Shown piece by piece: positions 41,675 to 51,169 of a stretch of DNA of 64,000 bases. The position numbers were made by a program, and so were the translations under genes. The notes beneath the pieces were generated by a model. The model did not search any database, was not told the DNA's origin, and worked only from the letters and a program-made list of their open reading frames with translations. The DNA is taken from the NCBI RefSeq assembly GCF_000518165.1, contig NZ_JADB01000001.1, positions 62,001 through 126,000 of the forward strand, in the 5' to 3' direction. The stretch is from Bartonella elizabethae F9251 = ATCC 49927. Its GTDB lineage: Bacteria > Pseudomonadota > Alphaproteobacteria > Rhizobiales > Rhizobiaceae. Every line of letters starts with the position of its first letter. The first letter of the stretch is position 1.

Positions 41675-42721
41675 ATGAGCAGAGTCTTATCAATTGGAGT
41701 GGGATTGTTTTTTGTGTTACTGCTGTCGGTAAATATAGGCAATGCACGCGATCAAATACAGGTTACTGGCTCATCTACGGTTTTACCTTATCAAAAGATT
41801 GTCGCTGAGACCTTTGGAGAAATTTATCCCCATTTTAAGGTTCCTGTTATCGAATCGGGTGGAACAGGAGCGGGAATTAAGGAATTTTGCCGTGGTGTTG
41901 GGGAGAATACCGTTGATATTGTGAATGCTTCGCGGGCAATGAAATCGAGTGAATTGCAGTCTTGTTTTGAGGCTGGTGTGAAAGAGATTGAGGAAATACG
42001 TATTGGGTATGATGGCATTGTTTTTGCGACAGATATTAAAGGTCCTGATTGGAAATTAAAGCCAGTAGATGTTTATAAAGCTCTTGCAGCTCGCGTTATT
42101 ATAGACGGGAAGTTGCAGCCCAATCATGTTTTGAAATGGAGTGCTGTCAATAGTGCCCTTCCTGATTGGACGATAGCTGCCTATATTCCTGGAGAGAAGC
42201 ATGGAACGCGTGAAGTTTTTGAGGAAAAATTACTTGCTGTGGGCTGTAAAGAGAGTGGTGCCATTGAAGTGATGAAGGCGTTAGGGATGGATGATAAGGA
42301 GATACACGCTGCTTGTATTGCGGTTCGTAAGGATGGAAAAGCGGTTGATATTGATGGTGATTATTCTGAAACATTTGCACGTCTAATTTCGAATAAAACA
42401 GGGATTGGTATTTTTGGTTTATCTTTTTATCAAAATAATGCTGATAGGTTAAAGGTTGCCGATATTAATGGTTTTGCGCCAACAGTTGAGACAATTTCTA
42501 GCGGACAATATCCAGTTTCTCGTCCACTTTTTTTCTATATTAAGAAAGCACATTTAGATATTATTCCAGGTTTGCGAGAGTATGTTGATTTTTTCCTTTC
42601 TGAACAAATGATTGGTCCAGATAGCCCTTTGGCTGAATATGGTTTGATTGTTGCTCCTGAACAGGAACGTCAAGCACAGCGTTCTACTTTTTCTGCTGGT
42701 CGAGTCATGATGTTGAAATAA
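41675..42721 (+). CDS. pstS: Phosphate ABC transporter substrate-binding protein PstS
   Basis: A 348-residue periplasmic phosphate-binding protein. The signal peptide covers about residues 1-24 (ending NIGNA). The phosphate-binding loop GSSTVLPY, the ESGGTGAGIKEFC segment and ASRAMKSSE match the PstS family used with PstC/PstA proteins bearing large N-terminal domains. It heads the pstSCAB-phoU operon. I searched the 140-base upstream region for a Pho box (paired CTGTCAT-like repeats) and saw none. Confidence 0.94.
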   Translation: MSRVLSIGVGLFFVLLLSVNIGNARDQIQVTGSSTVLPYQKIVAETFGEIYPHFKVPVIESGGTGAGIKEFCRGVGENTVDIVNASRAMKSSELQSCFEAGVKEIEEIRIGYDGIVFATDIKGPDWKLKPVDVYKALAARVIIDGKLQPNHVLKWSAVNSALPDWTIAAYIPGEKHGTREVFEEKLLAVGCKESGAIEVMKALGMDDKEIHAACIAVRKDGKAVDIDGDYSETFARLISNKTGIGIFGLSFYQNNADRLKVADINGFAPTVETISSGQYPVSRPLFFYIKKAHLDIIPGLREYVDFFLSEQMIGPDSPLAEYGLIVAPEQERQAQRSTFSAGRVMMLK

Positions 42722-42782
42722 TTTATTGTCGTTCCAGAGTAAGAGTTTTCGGTGCTATTTTTTATAAAAACTGAAAGATAAA

Positions 42783-44243
42783 ATGCGCATTTCCTTCATT
42801 GTTTTTTTGTTATTTCTTTTTGGATTTTGTGGCTTTTGTATTTCTTATATGCGAGCACGTACTCTTGAATATAAACAACATAAAATGCATTCTCGTGCCT
42901 ACTATTACGGCTGGTGGACTTTTTTGATTACTGTTATTCCAGCTTTTATTTTTTTAATTTTGTGGGATGCTGGGAGTACAATTTATCTAGAATATAATGC
43001 CTCTCGAGAGTTTGGGGCGTATAGTGCGCATATAACAGAGTCTGTCAATCATGATCTCCTTTGGGAGATTCTTCGAAATCTCGTCAAAATGATGCATCGC
43101 TTTGAAGGGGATCTATCCACCGCTTCTTATAAGGAAGTGCAGACACAATTACTTGCAAAAGGATTGATGTTGCCTCATGAAGTATCGGATGATTTGTTCA
43201 AAATAGCGCGGTCATGGATGCTTTCTTCTGAAAAGCTTCAATTTATTGGTCGTGTTTTCCTTTTTGCTATTGCCTCTTTTGGTTTTATCTGTGGAATAAT
43301 ACAAATTGCGCCTCATCAACGTGCGCGCAATAAAGTTGAATCTTTAATTATTATTGGATTGGCTTGTGCTTCTATCGTTGCAGTCTTGACGACAATAGCC
43401 ATTGCATTGTCTCTGTTCTTTCAGACAATAAGCTTTTTTCAATCTGTATCCTTTTCAAATTTCTTTTTAGGAACGGTTTGGGATCCGCGTTTTTCCGTGA
43501 GTGGTGCAGGTGATGAAGCTGGACAATTTGGTTTAATACCGCTCCTTGCTGGTACGCTTTATATTGCCTTTGTCGCCATGCTTTTTGCTGTACCTATAGG
43601 CCTATTTTCAGCTCTTTATATGGCCGAGTATGCTTCTGCACGATTACGAGCAATTGTAAAACCATTATTAGAAGTTCTTGCTGGCATTCCAACCATTGTT
43701 TATGGTTTTTTTGCTTTAAAGGTTGTTGGACCATTTTTACGAGATTTGTCTGTTTCTCTCTCAGGTGGGGGTGGTTTTATTATGGCACAAAGTGTTTTGA
43801 CTGCTGGCGTTGTGATGGGAATTATGTTGATTCCTTTTGTTTCTTCTTTGTCGGATGATATTATTACGGCTGTTCCACGTATTTTACGTGAAGGTTCTTA
43901 TGGTTTAGGTGCAACGCAATCTGAAACAATTAAAAAAGTCGTTATACCCGCAGCACTTCCAGGGATTATGGGGGCTATTTTGTTAACGGCATCGCGTGCA
44001 ATTGGGGAAACAATGATTGTGGTTTTGGCGGCAGGCGTTGCAGCAAACTTAACCCTTAATCCTTTCGAAGCAATGACCACCATGACAGTTAAGATTGTTA
44101 ATCAATTAACCGGTGATTTTGAGTTTAATTCTCCACAAACTTTGGTGGCTTTTGCTTTGGGAATGACACTCTTTGTGATGACACTCTTGATGAATATTCT
44201 AGCTCTTTATATTGTGCGTAGATATCGGGAACAATATGAATGA
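42783..44243 (+). CDS. pstC: Phosphate ABC transporter permease PstC
   Basis: A 486-residue inner-membrane permease. The N-terminal 210 residues are an extension with three hydrophobic segments separated by a polar loop, as in long alphaproteobacterial PstC; the transport core (about 245-480) has six helices and the EAA loop region in EGSYGLGATQSETI-KVVIPAALPGI. The stop codon overlaps the pstA start by four bases. It works with PstA and PstB to import phosphate bound by PstS. Confidence 0.94.
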   Translation: MRISFIVFLLFLFGFCGFCISYMRARTLEYKQHKMHSRAYYYGWWTFLITVIPAFIFLILWDAGSTIYLEYNASREFGAYSAHITESVNHDLLWEILRNLVKMMHRFEGDLSTASYKEVQTQLLAKGLMLPHEVSDDLFKIARSWMLSSEKLQFIGRVFLFAIASFGFICGIIQIAPHQRARNKVESLIIIGLACASIVAVLTTIAIALSLFFQTISFFQSVSFSNFFLGTVWDPRFSVSGAGDEAGQFGLIPLLAGTLYIAFVAMLFAVPIGLFSALYMAEYASARLRAIVKPLLEVLAGIPTIVYGFFALKVVGPFLRDLSVSLSGGGGFIMAQSVLTAGVVMGIMLIPFVSSLSDDIITAVPRILREGSYGLGATQSETIKKVVIPAALPGIMGAILLTASRAIGETMIVVLAAGVAANLTLNPFEAMTTMTVKIVNQLTGDFEFNSPQTLVAFALGMTLFVMTLLMNILALYIVRRYREQYE

Positions 44244-45529
44244 ATGAAGATTTTTTTCCTCGTCGCAATATTAGCCTTAAGCGTCGGTATAGGGCTGAAC
44301 GTCGTTTTCGAGCCTATGGTTTGATTGCTATTTTTATTGGTTTGTTTTTTTTATTTGCGCTTTTATGGTCGATCATGCGTCAAGGCTATACGGCTTTTTT
44401 TCAAAGTGAAATGACATTATCAATTTATTTAGATGAAAAGATCATTGATCCAAGTGGTCAACGTCAAACAAAACCACAAGTCCTCATAACAGCGAATTAT
44501 CCGCTTCTTGTACGCAATGCTTTAGCAAAAAAACTTGAAGTCAATCAAAATGATCACACCTCTCTGCGGGACATTAACCGTATGTTTTCAAATAGTGTGC
44601 GTGTTCAACTGCGTGAGATGGTGACAAAAAATCCAAAACTGATTGGCACAATGCAAAAAATCAAAGTTTTGGCAGCCGCGGATATTGATTCTGCTTATAA
44701 GGGGCAGATTGATTTGCATGTAGCAGAAAAAAACCGCAAAGTTTCTAATCGACAAGTAGAATGGATAAAGCGCTTAGCGCATGATGGTACGCTTTATAAA
44801 ACATTTAATATTGGTTTTTTTACATTTGGTGCTTCAAGTCGTCCTGAGACTGCGGGATTAGCTGTTGCGATCATTGGTTCTCTTTATATGATCGGCATCG
44901 TTTTATTGGTTTCACTGCCGATAGGTATAGCAACGGCTCTTTATTTAGAAGAATATGCACGCAAAAATAAATTTACAGATTTTATTGAAGTAAATATCAA
45001 TAACCTTGCCGCTGTTCCTTCGATTGTCTTTGGTCTTTTAGGACTTGCAGTTTTTGTTAATTTTTTAGGATTACCACGTTCAGCTTCTTTTGTTGGTGGT
45101 CTTGTTTTAGCACTCATGACTCTTCCTACGATCATTATTGCAACACGTTCTGCTTTGCGTGCTGTTCCTCTCTCTATTCGTGCGGCAGCTTTAGGATTGG
45201 GGGCATCAAAAACACAAATGATTTTTCATCATGTTGTTCCTTTAGCCGCGCCTGGTATTTTGACTGGTACGATTATTGGAGTCGCTCAGGCTTTAGGAGA
45301 AACAGCACCTTTGCTTTTGATTGGAATGGTTGCTTTTGTTGTTAATATTCCTACAACTCCCATGGATCCGGCAACAGCTTTGCCTGTTCAAATTTTTATG
45401 TGGGCGGGTGAAGCAGAGCGCGCTTTTGTTGAAAAGACATCAGGAGCTATTATTGTCTTAATGATTTTTCTTGCGATCATGAATATTTCTGCGGTTTTTT
45501 TACGTCGACGATTTGAACGCCGCCAGTAA
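44240..45529 (+). CDS. pstA: Phosphate ABC transporter permease PstA
   Basis: A 429-residue inner-membrane permease with a long N-terminal periplasmic domain of the DUF3333 type (about 50-190) and a six-helix core (about 205-420). The EAA segment is seen around AAALGLGASKTQMIFHHVVP. It overlaps pstC by four bases (ATGA) and precedes pstB by 51 bases. It pairs with PstC to form the channel. Confidence 0.94.
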   Translation: MNEDFFPRRNISLKRRYRAERRFRAYGLIAIFIGLFFLFALLWSIMRQGYTAFFQSEMTLSIYLDEKIIDPSGQRQTKPQVLITANYPLLVRNALAKKLEVNQNDHTSLRDINRMFSNSVRVQLREMVTKNPKLIGTMQKIKVLAAADIDSAYKGQIDLHVAEKNRKVSNRQVEWIKRLAHDGTLYKTFNIGFFTFGASSRPETAGLAVAIIGSLYMIGIVLLVSLPIGIATALYLEEYARKNKFTDFIEVNINNLAAVPSIVFGLLGLAVFVNFLGLPRSASFVGGLVLALMTLPTIIIATRSALRAVPLSIRAAALGLGASKTQMIFHHVVPLAAPGILTGTIIGVAQALGETAPLLLIGMVAFVVNIPTTPMDPATALPVQIFMWAGEAERAFVEKTSGAIIVLMIFLAIMNISAVFLRRRFERRQ

Positions 45530-45580
45530 TTTAAATAAAATAACAACTTCGATGAGATTTTTGTAAGGTAAGTTTTTGTC

Positions 45581-46339
45581 ATGAAGATTAAAATGCGTGG
45601 TCAAGATGTGAAGGTTTCTTATGGAGACAAAGAAGCACTTCATGGTATTACCCTTGATATTCCTGAACATCAAGTCACTGCTTTGATTGGTCCATCAGGA
45701 TGTGGAAAATCGACTTTTTTGCGTTGTTTCAACCGTATGAATGATACGATTGAAGGGGCTAAAATAACGGGTCTTATCACTTTGGATGGGGAGAATATTT
45801 ATGACCAAAGAATTGATGTTGTAGAATTACGGGCTCGTGTTGGAATGGTTTTTCAAAAGCCTAGTCCTTTTCCAAAATCTATATTTGAAAATGTTGCCTA
45901 TGGTCCGCGTATTCATGGTTTGGTGAAAACGCGTTCTGAATTGCATGATGTGGTTGAAAAGAGTTTAAGGCAGGCTGGTTTGTTTGAAGAAGTAAAAGAC
46001 CGTCTTCATGATCTTGGAACAAGTTTATCGGGAGGACAACAACAGCGTTTATGTATTGCGCGTGCCATTGCGGTTAGTCCCGAAGTTATTTTGATGGATG
46101 AGCCTTGCTCAGCTCTTGATCCCATTGCGACGGCTCGGATTGAAGAACTTATCGATGCGTTACGGCAAAATTATACAATTGTTATTGTAACACATTCTAT
46201 GCAACAGGCGGCACGTGTTTCTCAATATACGGCCATGTTCCATTTAGGGCATTTGGTCGAAGTTGGTGTAACTGAAATGATCTTCACTTCACCCAAAGAG
46301 CAACGGACGCAAGATTATATTACGGGGCGTTTTGGATAG
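45581..46339 (+). CDS. pstB: Phosphate ABC transporter ATP-binding protein PstB
   Basis: A 252-residue ABC ATPase. Walker A is GPSGCGKST, the signature motif is [14 protein letters not shown] and Walker B is [13 protein letters not shown]; the segment [20 protein letters not shown] is diagnostic of PstB. It powers the PstSCA transporter. phoU starts 21 bases downstream. Confidence 0.97.
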   Translation: MKIKMRGQDVKVSYGDKEALHGITLDIPEHQVTALIGPSGCGKSTFLRCFNRMNDTIEGAKITGLITLDGENIYDQRIDVVELRARVGMVFQKPSPFPKSIFENVAYGPRIHGLVKTRSELHDVVEKSLRQAGLFEEVKDRLHDLGTSLSGGQQQRLCIARAIAVSPEVILMDEPCSALDPIATARIEELIDALRQNYTIVIVTHSMQQAARVSQYTAMFHLGHLVEVGVTEMIFTSPKEQRTQDYITGRFG

Positions 46340-46360
46340 GTGAATTGAGGAGTGTAAGAT

Positions 46361-47083
46361 ATGTCTATGAACCATACTGTTCGTTCTTATGATGCAGAAC
46401 TAAAATATCTAAAAGCAAGGATTGCAGAAATGGGGCACCATGCGGAAAGAATGATTGAACGATCTGTTTCATCAGTTGTCTGTAGTGATCTTCAACTTGC
46501 AACGGCAGTGATTGCCGATGATGTATTTTTAGATGAAGCAGAACGTGATATTGATGAAAAAGCGGTTGCTATTATTTGCAAGCGTCAACCAATGGCTGTA
46601 GATTTGCGTGAAATTATTGGAGCTATTCGTATCTCTTCTGATCTTGAGCGAATTGGGGATATGGCCAAAAATATTGCTAAGAGGACTGTTGCCCTTTCAG
46701 AAATACGTCAATCTGCGTCCTTTTATCATGGGCTTGAAACAATTACAGCCTTAGCGCTCAATCAATTAAAAGAAGTCTTAGATGCTTATACGAGTCGCCA
46801 ATTAGAGCGTATTGACGCTGTGCGTGAGCGCGATGAGAAAATTGATGCTTTGTATACTTCTCTTTTTCGTGAACTTTTGACATATATGATGGAAGATATG
46901 CGCAATATTACGGTTTGTACGCACTTGTTGTTTTGTTTAAAGAATATTGAACGAATTGGTGATCATGTTACCAATATTGCTGAAATGTTGCATTATATCA
47001 TAACGGGTTATCATATGTCTTCTGATCGTCCTCGCGATGACCTTACCTATAAAGTTGGCGTAGGTGAGAAGAAAAGAGATTAA
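46361..47083 (+). CDS. phoU: Phosphate signalling protein PhoU
   Basis: A 240-residue all-helical protein of two PhoU repeats (about 15-105 and 120-215), each with the acidic E/D-xx-D metal-binding pattern (for example EAERDIDEKAVAI and RDEKIDALY). PhoU links Pst transport to the PhoR/PhoB phosphate response. GAGGAG precedes the ATG. The usual phoB neighbour of rhizobial pst operons is not present downstream in this window. Confidence 0.95.
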   Translation: MSMNHTVRSYDAELKYLKARIAEMGHHAERMIERSVSSVVCSDLQLATAVIADDVFLDEAERDIDEKAVAIICKRQPMAVDLREIIGAIRISSDLERIGDMAKNIAKRTVALSEIRQSASFYHGLETITALALNQLKEVLDAYTSRQLERIDAVRERDEKIDALYTSLFRELLTYMMEDMRNITVCTHLLFCLKNIERIGDHVTNIAEMLHYIITGYHMSSDRPRDDLTYKVGVGEKKRD

Positions 47084-47655
47084 AAGTTGCTTGTAGATAC
47101 ATTGAGCATTTTCTTACAATACAGAAGCTTTAGAAAGAACATAATAAAGGATATAGTAACCATTGATGAAAAAACATACAGAAGCACCAAAGAGTTTTTT
47201 TAGGCTAACAGGACAGATTGTTAACTCTTAATTTGACATTTTTATATATTGGATGATACCATCACTTGGATTGTGGTCGGAGGGGGATTTTCTTTCTGAT
47301 CATTTTGTTAAGATTTATATTATAAGGGGGGCTCTGTGTTATTTTTTCAATATTGATGCAAAGAGTTTTAATATCCCAGTCTTTTTTCGTATGTAGAATG
47401 AGTAATTATATTATTTTATTGCGATTGAAATGTGTGGGTTGTTAGAGGCTTATATTGTTCCATGAGGAGCGACAATATTGATCTATAAATTTAAGAGTAT
47501 TTTATTTTTTATTTCGCATAAATAGTTTTTGATTACCATTTGTATTAAAATTTTACTGAGTGGTAACAATTAGCTGTATACTTTATTGAGAGATACATTT
47601 AAAGCTCATTTCAAAATTTGAATAGCTCAAAGATTATAGGAATGTGTTGCCTAAG
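47084..47655. other. Intergenic region without recognised gene
   Basis: About 570 AT-rich bases follow phoU, where rhizobial relatives carry phoB. I looked for response-regulator remnants and saw none. No RNA gene is evident. Confidence 0.5.
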
Positions 47656-48492
47656 ATGAAAAAAAATCGTTGGAATGTTTTTGTTACCTGTTGCGTAGCG
47701 CCGTTTGTTGTTGTGGGGTGTGCTGTAAATCATTTAGATGCTGAAAAAGTAAATAATCAAAAAACAAAAACAGTTACGTATCCATTGACAGAGCGCCAAT
47801 GCCTTATGCGTGCGATGTATTTTGAGTCAAATCGTTCGAGCCGTGAAGGGATGATTGCCGTTGGGACAGTTGTTATGAACCGTGTTAATTCAAGCGCTTA
47901 TCCCAAGACGATTTGTGGTGTTGTTGGTCAATATAAGCAATTTGCGCCTGGTGTTTTAACGCGTCCTATGACGGAGAAAGCGTCTGTTGCTCGTGTAAGA
48001 GAAGCTGCTGATGCAGTTTTACGGGGTGAACGAGATAAGAAGGTTAAACACGCTAAGTTTTTTCATACCGCTGGTTTGTCTTTTCCTTATAAAAACATGC
48101 ACTATGTTCATGTTGCAGGGGGAAATGCTTTTTATGAAAAGCGATCCCGTGATGGATCACTTCAAATTCCTACGGATAATCGCCCTTATGATGTTGCTTA
48201 TGCCTTTGCTCAGGAGCGTTCTGGTTATGCGCCAAGCTTTATTGATGAAAGTTTAGAAAGTAAGGGAGTCAAAGCAGAGAAAAATGTATCTCCTCCAACA
48301 GAAGTAGCTCAGTCCAAGACTGTACAACCTACATCTTTTGCTATGGTACAGCTTGATAAAGTTCCCATTCCAACCTATGCCCCTCAACATCTAGCGAGGA
48401 AAGAGGAAAATAAAACAATTATGGCATTGCCTTCATCAGATCAGTTAAATGCAATTGTTGCCATGTTAGAAAAACGACACAGAAACTGGTAA
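47656..48492 (+). CDS. SleB-type cell wall hydrolase, probable lipoprotein
   Basis: A 278-residue protein with a lipoprotein signal (hydrophobic stretch ending VVVGC, lipid Cys22). Residues about 50-165 form a Hydrolase_2/SleB domain with catalytic Glu in the MRAMYFESNRSSREGM segment and the GVVGQYKQFAPG and AKFFHTAG segments. It would cut the glycan strand of peptidoglycan at the outer membrane. The C-terminal 90 residues are Pro/Ser/Lys-rich and probably unstructured. I use the ATG at 47656; a TTG four codons earlier is possible. Confidence 0.87.
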   Translation: MKKNRWNVFVTCCVAPFVVVGCAVNHLDAEKVNNQKTKTVTYPLTERQCLMRAMYFESNRSSREGMIAVGTVVMNRVNSSAYPKTICGVVGQYKQFAPGVLTRPMTEKASVARVREAADAVLRGERDKKVKHAKFFHTAGLSFPYKNMHYVHVAGGNAFYEKRSRDGSLQIPTDNRPYDVAYAFAQERSGYAPSFIDESLESKGVKAEKNVSPPTEVAQSKTVQPTSFAMVQLDKVPIPTYAPQHLARKEENKTIMALPSSDQLNAIVAMLEKRHRNW

Positions 48493-48671
48493 GTTTTTGT
48501 GCGACCGAAGAAGAGTTTTACACCCCATTGCGGTTTATAAATTCAGTGAACTCTTTAGTAATGTGCTACATATAAATAGATGTAGAGACAGTAAATTGAA
48601 AGGATCTGGAAAAGCAATTTAGAATATGGTGGCGTTAAAGAACGCATTTTACTTAAAGAAGGGTATAGGTA

Positions 48672-49922
48672 ATGTATTTTGATATTCATGAGACAATTTC
48701 GCCTGAAATGCTTAATCGTCTTGCAGAAGTTACGGTAAAAGTGGGGCTAAATTTACAAGAGGGGCAGGATCTTGTTTTGACGGCTCCAGTTTCAGCATTA
48801 CCCTTTGTTCGACGTATTGCGTATCATGCTTATAAGGTTGGCGCTGGTGTCATTACACCAATTTTTAGTGATGATATGTTATCGCTTACACGTTTTGAAA
48901 ATGCCCATACAGCTAGTTTTGATTGTGCTCCTTCTTGGCTCTATGAGGGAATGGCGAAGGCTTTTGAAAATGGGGCGGCACGTTTAGCGATAGTTGGTGA
49001 TAATCCTTTACTCCTTTCCAATCAAGATTTTGATAAGATTGCGCGATTAAATAAAGCCACTTCAATGGCTTACCAGCCGGCACTCAAGCAAATATCGAAC
49101 TTTGCTATGAATTGGTCGATTGTTGCTTATCCAACAGCGGGATGGGCTGAGGCGATTTTTCCTTCGTTGCCGCTTAATGAGGCGGTTAAAAAATTAGCTG
49201 ATGCCATTTTTTCTGCTTCACGTGTTACAGGAGAAGATCCTATCCATGCGTGGACTGTTCATAATTCAAATTTGAAGAAACGGTCATCTTGGCTTAATGA
49301 GCAGCGTTTTTCTGCCTTACACTTCACAGGACCAGGGACTGATTTAATCGTTGGTTTAGCAGATGACCATGAATGGCATGGGGGTGCATCCGTTGCAAAA
49401 AATGGTGTTATTTGCAATCCTAACATTCCGACAGAAGAAGTTTTCACGACTCCTCATGCTCATAGGGTTGAAGGTGTTGTTCGCTCAACAAAGCCTCTTT
49501 CCTATCAAGGAACACTGATTGATAATATTGAAGTACGTTTTGAAGCAGGGCGCATTGTTGAGGCCAGAGCATCAACAGGCGAAGCAGTTTTTCAGCAAGT
49601 TTTGCAAAATGATGAAGGTGCAAGCCGATTGGGTGAAGTTGCTCTTGTCCCTCATTCTTCACCAATTTCTAAGAGTGAGCTCCTTTTTTATAATACCTTA
49701 TTTGATGAAAATGCAGCTTGTCATATTGCTTTAGGGCAGTGTTATTCTAAATGCTTTTTAGATGGGGCATCATTGACATCAGAAGAGATTGCAGCACGGG
49801 GTGGTAATAAAAGTGTTATTCATATTGATTGGATGATTGGCTCTGGTGAAATTGACATAGATGGTCTTACGCAGGATGGTGTAAGAGTTCCTATCTTTCG
49901 TAAGGGAGAATGGGCTTCTTAA
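48672..49922 (+). CDS. M29-family aminopeptidase (AmpS/PepS type)
   Basis: A 416-residue metallo-aminopeptidase of the thermophilic-aminopeptidase family. The family metal-binding Glu/His set falls in the segments NIPTEEVFTTPHAHRVEG and ALGQCYSKCF, followed by HIDWMIGSGEIDIDG at the C-terminus, which closely fits M29. The N-terminal segment NLQEGQDLVLTAP is also typical. It probably trims cytosolic peptides. It stands between the SleB-like gene and mutM as an apparent single gene. Confidence 0.92.
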   Translation: MYFDIHETISPEMLNRLAEVTVKVGLNLQEGQDLVLTAPVSALPFVRRIAYHAYKVGAGVITPIFSDDMLSLTRFENAHTASFDCAPSWLYEGMAKAFENGAARLAIVGDNPLLLSNQDFDKIARLNKATSMAYQPALKQISNFAMNWSIVAYPTAGWAEAIFPSLPLNEAVKKLADAIFSASRVTGEDPIHAWTVHNSNLKKRSSWLNEQRFSALHFTGPGTDLIVGLADDHEWHGGASVAKNGVICNPNIPTEEVFTTPHAHRVEGVVRSTKPLSYQGTLIDNIEVRFEAGRIVEARASTGEAVFQQVLQNDEGASRLGEVALVPHSSPISKSELLFYNTLFDENAACHIALGQCYSKCFLDGASLTSEEIAARGGNKSVIHIDWMIGSGEIDIDGLTQDGVRVPIFRKGEWAS

Positions 49923-49989
49923 TCCTGTTATACCGTAAAAGTAAAACACGTCATTTGAGGTTGATAAGTCTCCTTGACAGGGCAAGTCT

Positions 49990-50125
49990 TTCTAGAGTAC
50001 GTGGATGAATATTCAAGATAGTGCTTGATCGTGTAATACCTTTCGTTAAATGAAGTGACATGAGTATGAAGCCAAGTAAAGCCCACTCGACAAGAATCAC
50101 CGTTATTTACAGAGCAGATGGGATT
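49990..50125. repeat. Degenerate dispersed repeat, copy A
   Basis: This intergenic stretch upstream of mutM matches positions 54865-54995 in the same orientation at perhaps two thirds of positions by eye. The best-conserved blocks are ACATGAGTA followed by GAA, then AAG and AAA before CCCA, then CAAGAATC. I cannot tell whether it is a decayed mobile element, a duplicated regulatory leader or part of a wider repeat family. Confidence 0.45.
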
Positions 50126-50209
50126 AAAATTTTTGTTCTTTAAGTGTGGGGAAGAGTTCAATTGATCAGTGGATATGCTTGGAGAGTGCATAATTATTAA
50201 AGAGGAGTG

Positions 50210-51085
50210 ATGCCTGAGCTTCCTGAAGTAGAGACGGTTCGTCGTGGACTCGAATCTGTTGTTACTGATGCAAAGATAATATCTGTCAAACTTAATCGTA
50301 GAGATTTGCGTTTTCCTTTTCCTGAGGCTTTTTCTGAGCGGCTTATTGGCAGAAAAATTCTAGAGCTTGGTCGACGTGCGAAATATTTATTATTTCATCT
50401 TTCTCAGGATGAGACGATTTTAAGCCATTTAGGAATGTCGGGGTCATGGCGTATAGAAAATGCTCTTTTAAGAAAAGCTTTTTCAACGACCAATAAATTG
50501 GTTAAGCATGATCATTTTATCATGGATATTCAGACAAGGAATGGTGAAGTTTATCATCTTATTTATAATGATGTGCGTCGCTTTGGGTTTATGCTGTTAG
50601 TTGATACGGACAAGCTTTATAAACACCCACTTTTAAATAAGCTAGGGCTTGAACCTATGAGTCATGCATTTTCTGGTCGTTATTTACAAAAGGCTTTTGT
50701 TAATAAAAAAATGTCTCTCAAGGGTGTTTTACTTGATCAGTCTATTGTTGCGGGGCTTGGAAATATTTATGTTTGCGAGGCACTTTGGCGGAGTCGTTTG
50801 TCTCCACAGCGTGGTGCATTTACATTGGCATCAAAAACGGTACATGCACGTGAACTTGCAGATTCTTTAGCACAGAATATACGCAATGTAATTTCTGAAG
50901 CGATTTTATCTGGTGGCTCTTCTTTACGTGATTATATGCATATAGATGGTTCCCTTGGTTATTTTCAACATGCTTTTTCAGTTTATGGACGAGAAGGCAA
51001 GGAATGTTTGGAATGCGGAACGCCTATATTACGTATTTTACAGGCTGGACGTTCAAGTTTTTACTGCTCACAGTGTCAAAAATGA
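50210..51085 (+). CDS. mutM: Formamidopyrimidine-DNA glycosylase MutM (Fpg)
   Basis: A 291-residue bifunctional glycosylase/AP lyase that removes 8-oxoguanine; with MutT at 331 it forms part of the GO system. The catalytic N-terminal Pro2-Glu3 lies in MPELPEVETVRRGL, which fixes the start at 50210 rather than the GTG one codon earlier. Other marks are the H2TH region (LLDQSIVAGLGNIYVCE) and the C-terminal zinc finger with CLECG and CSQC cysteine pairs. Length is standard. Confidence 0.96.
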   Translation: MPELPEVETVRRGLESVVTDAKIISVKLNRRDLRFPFPEAFSERLIGRKILELGRRAKYLLFHLSQDETILSHLGMSGSWRIENALLRKAFSTTNKLVKHDHFIMDIQTRNGEVYHLIYNDVRRFGFMLLVDTDKLYKHPLLNKLGLEPMSHAFSGRYLQKAFVNKKMSLKGVLLDQSIVAGLGNIYVCEALWRSRLSPQRGAFTLASKTVHARELADSLAQNIRNVISEAILSGGSSLRDYMHIDGSLGYFQHAFSVYGREGKECLECGTPILRILQAGRSSFYCSQCQK

Positions 51086-51169
51086 ATAAGATGTCTTGCA
51101 AAATCCTACAAGAGGCTTAAAGTCAGGTTCTTACATTATACGAATATATGAGGCTTGAGAGGTTTTTTT

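Noticed and set aside
47084-47655. Possible phoB remnant after phoU
   Set aside because: No receiver-domain or winged-helix motif was found in any frame.
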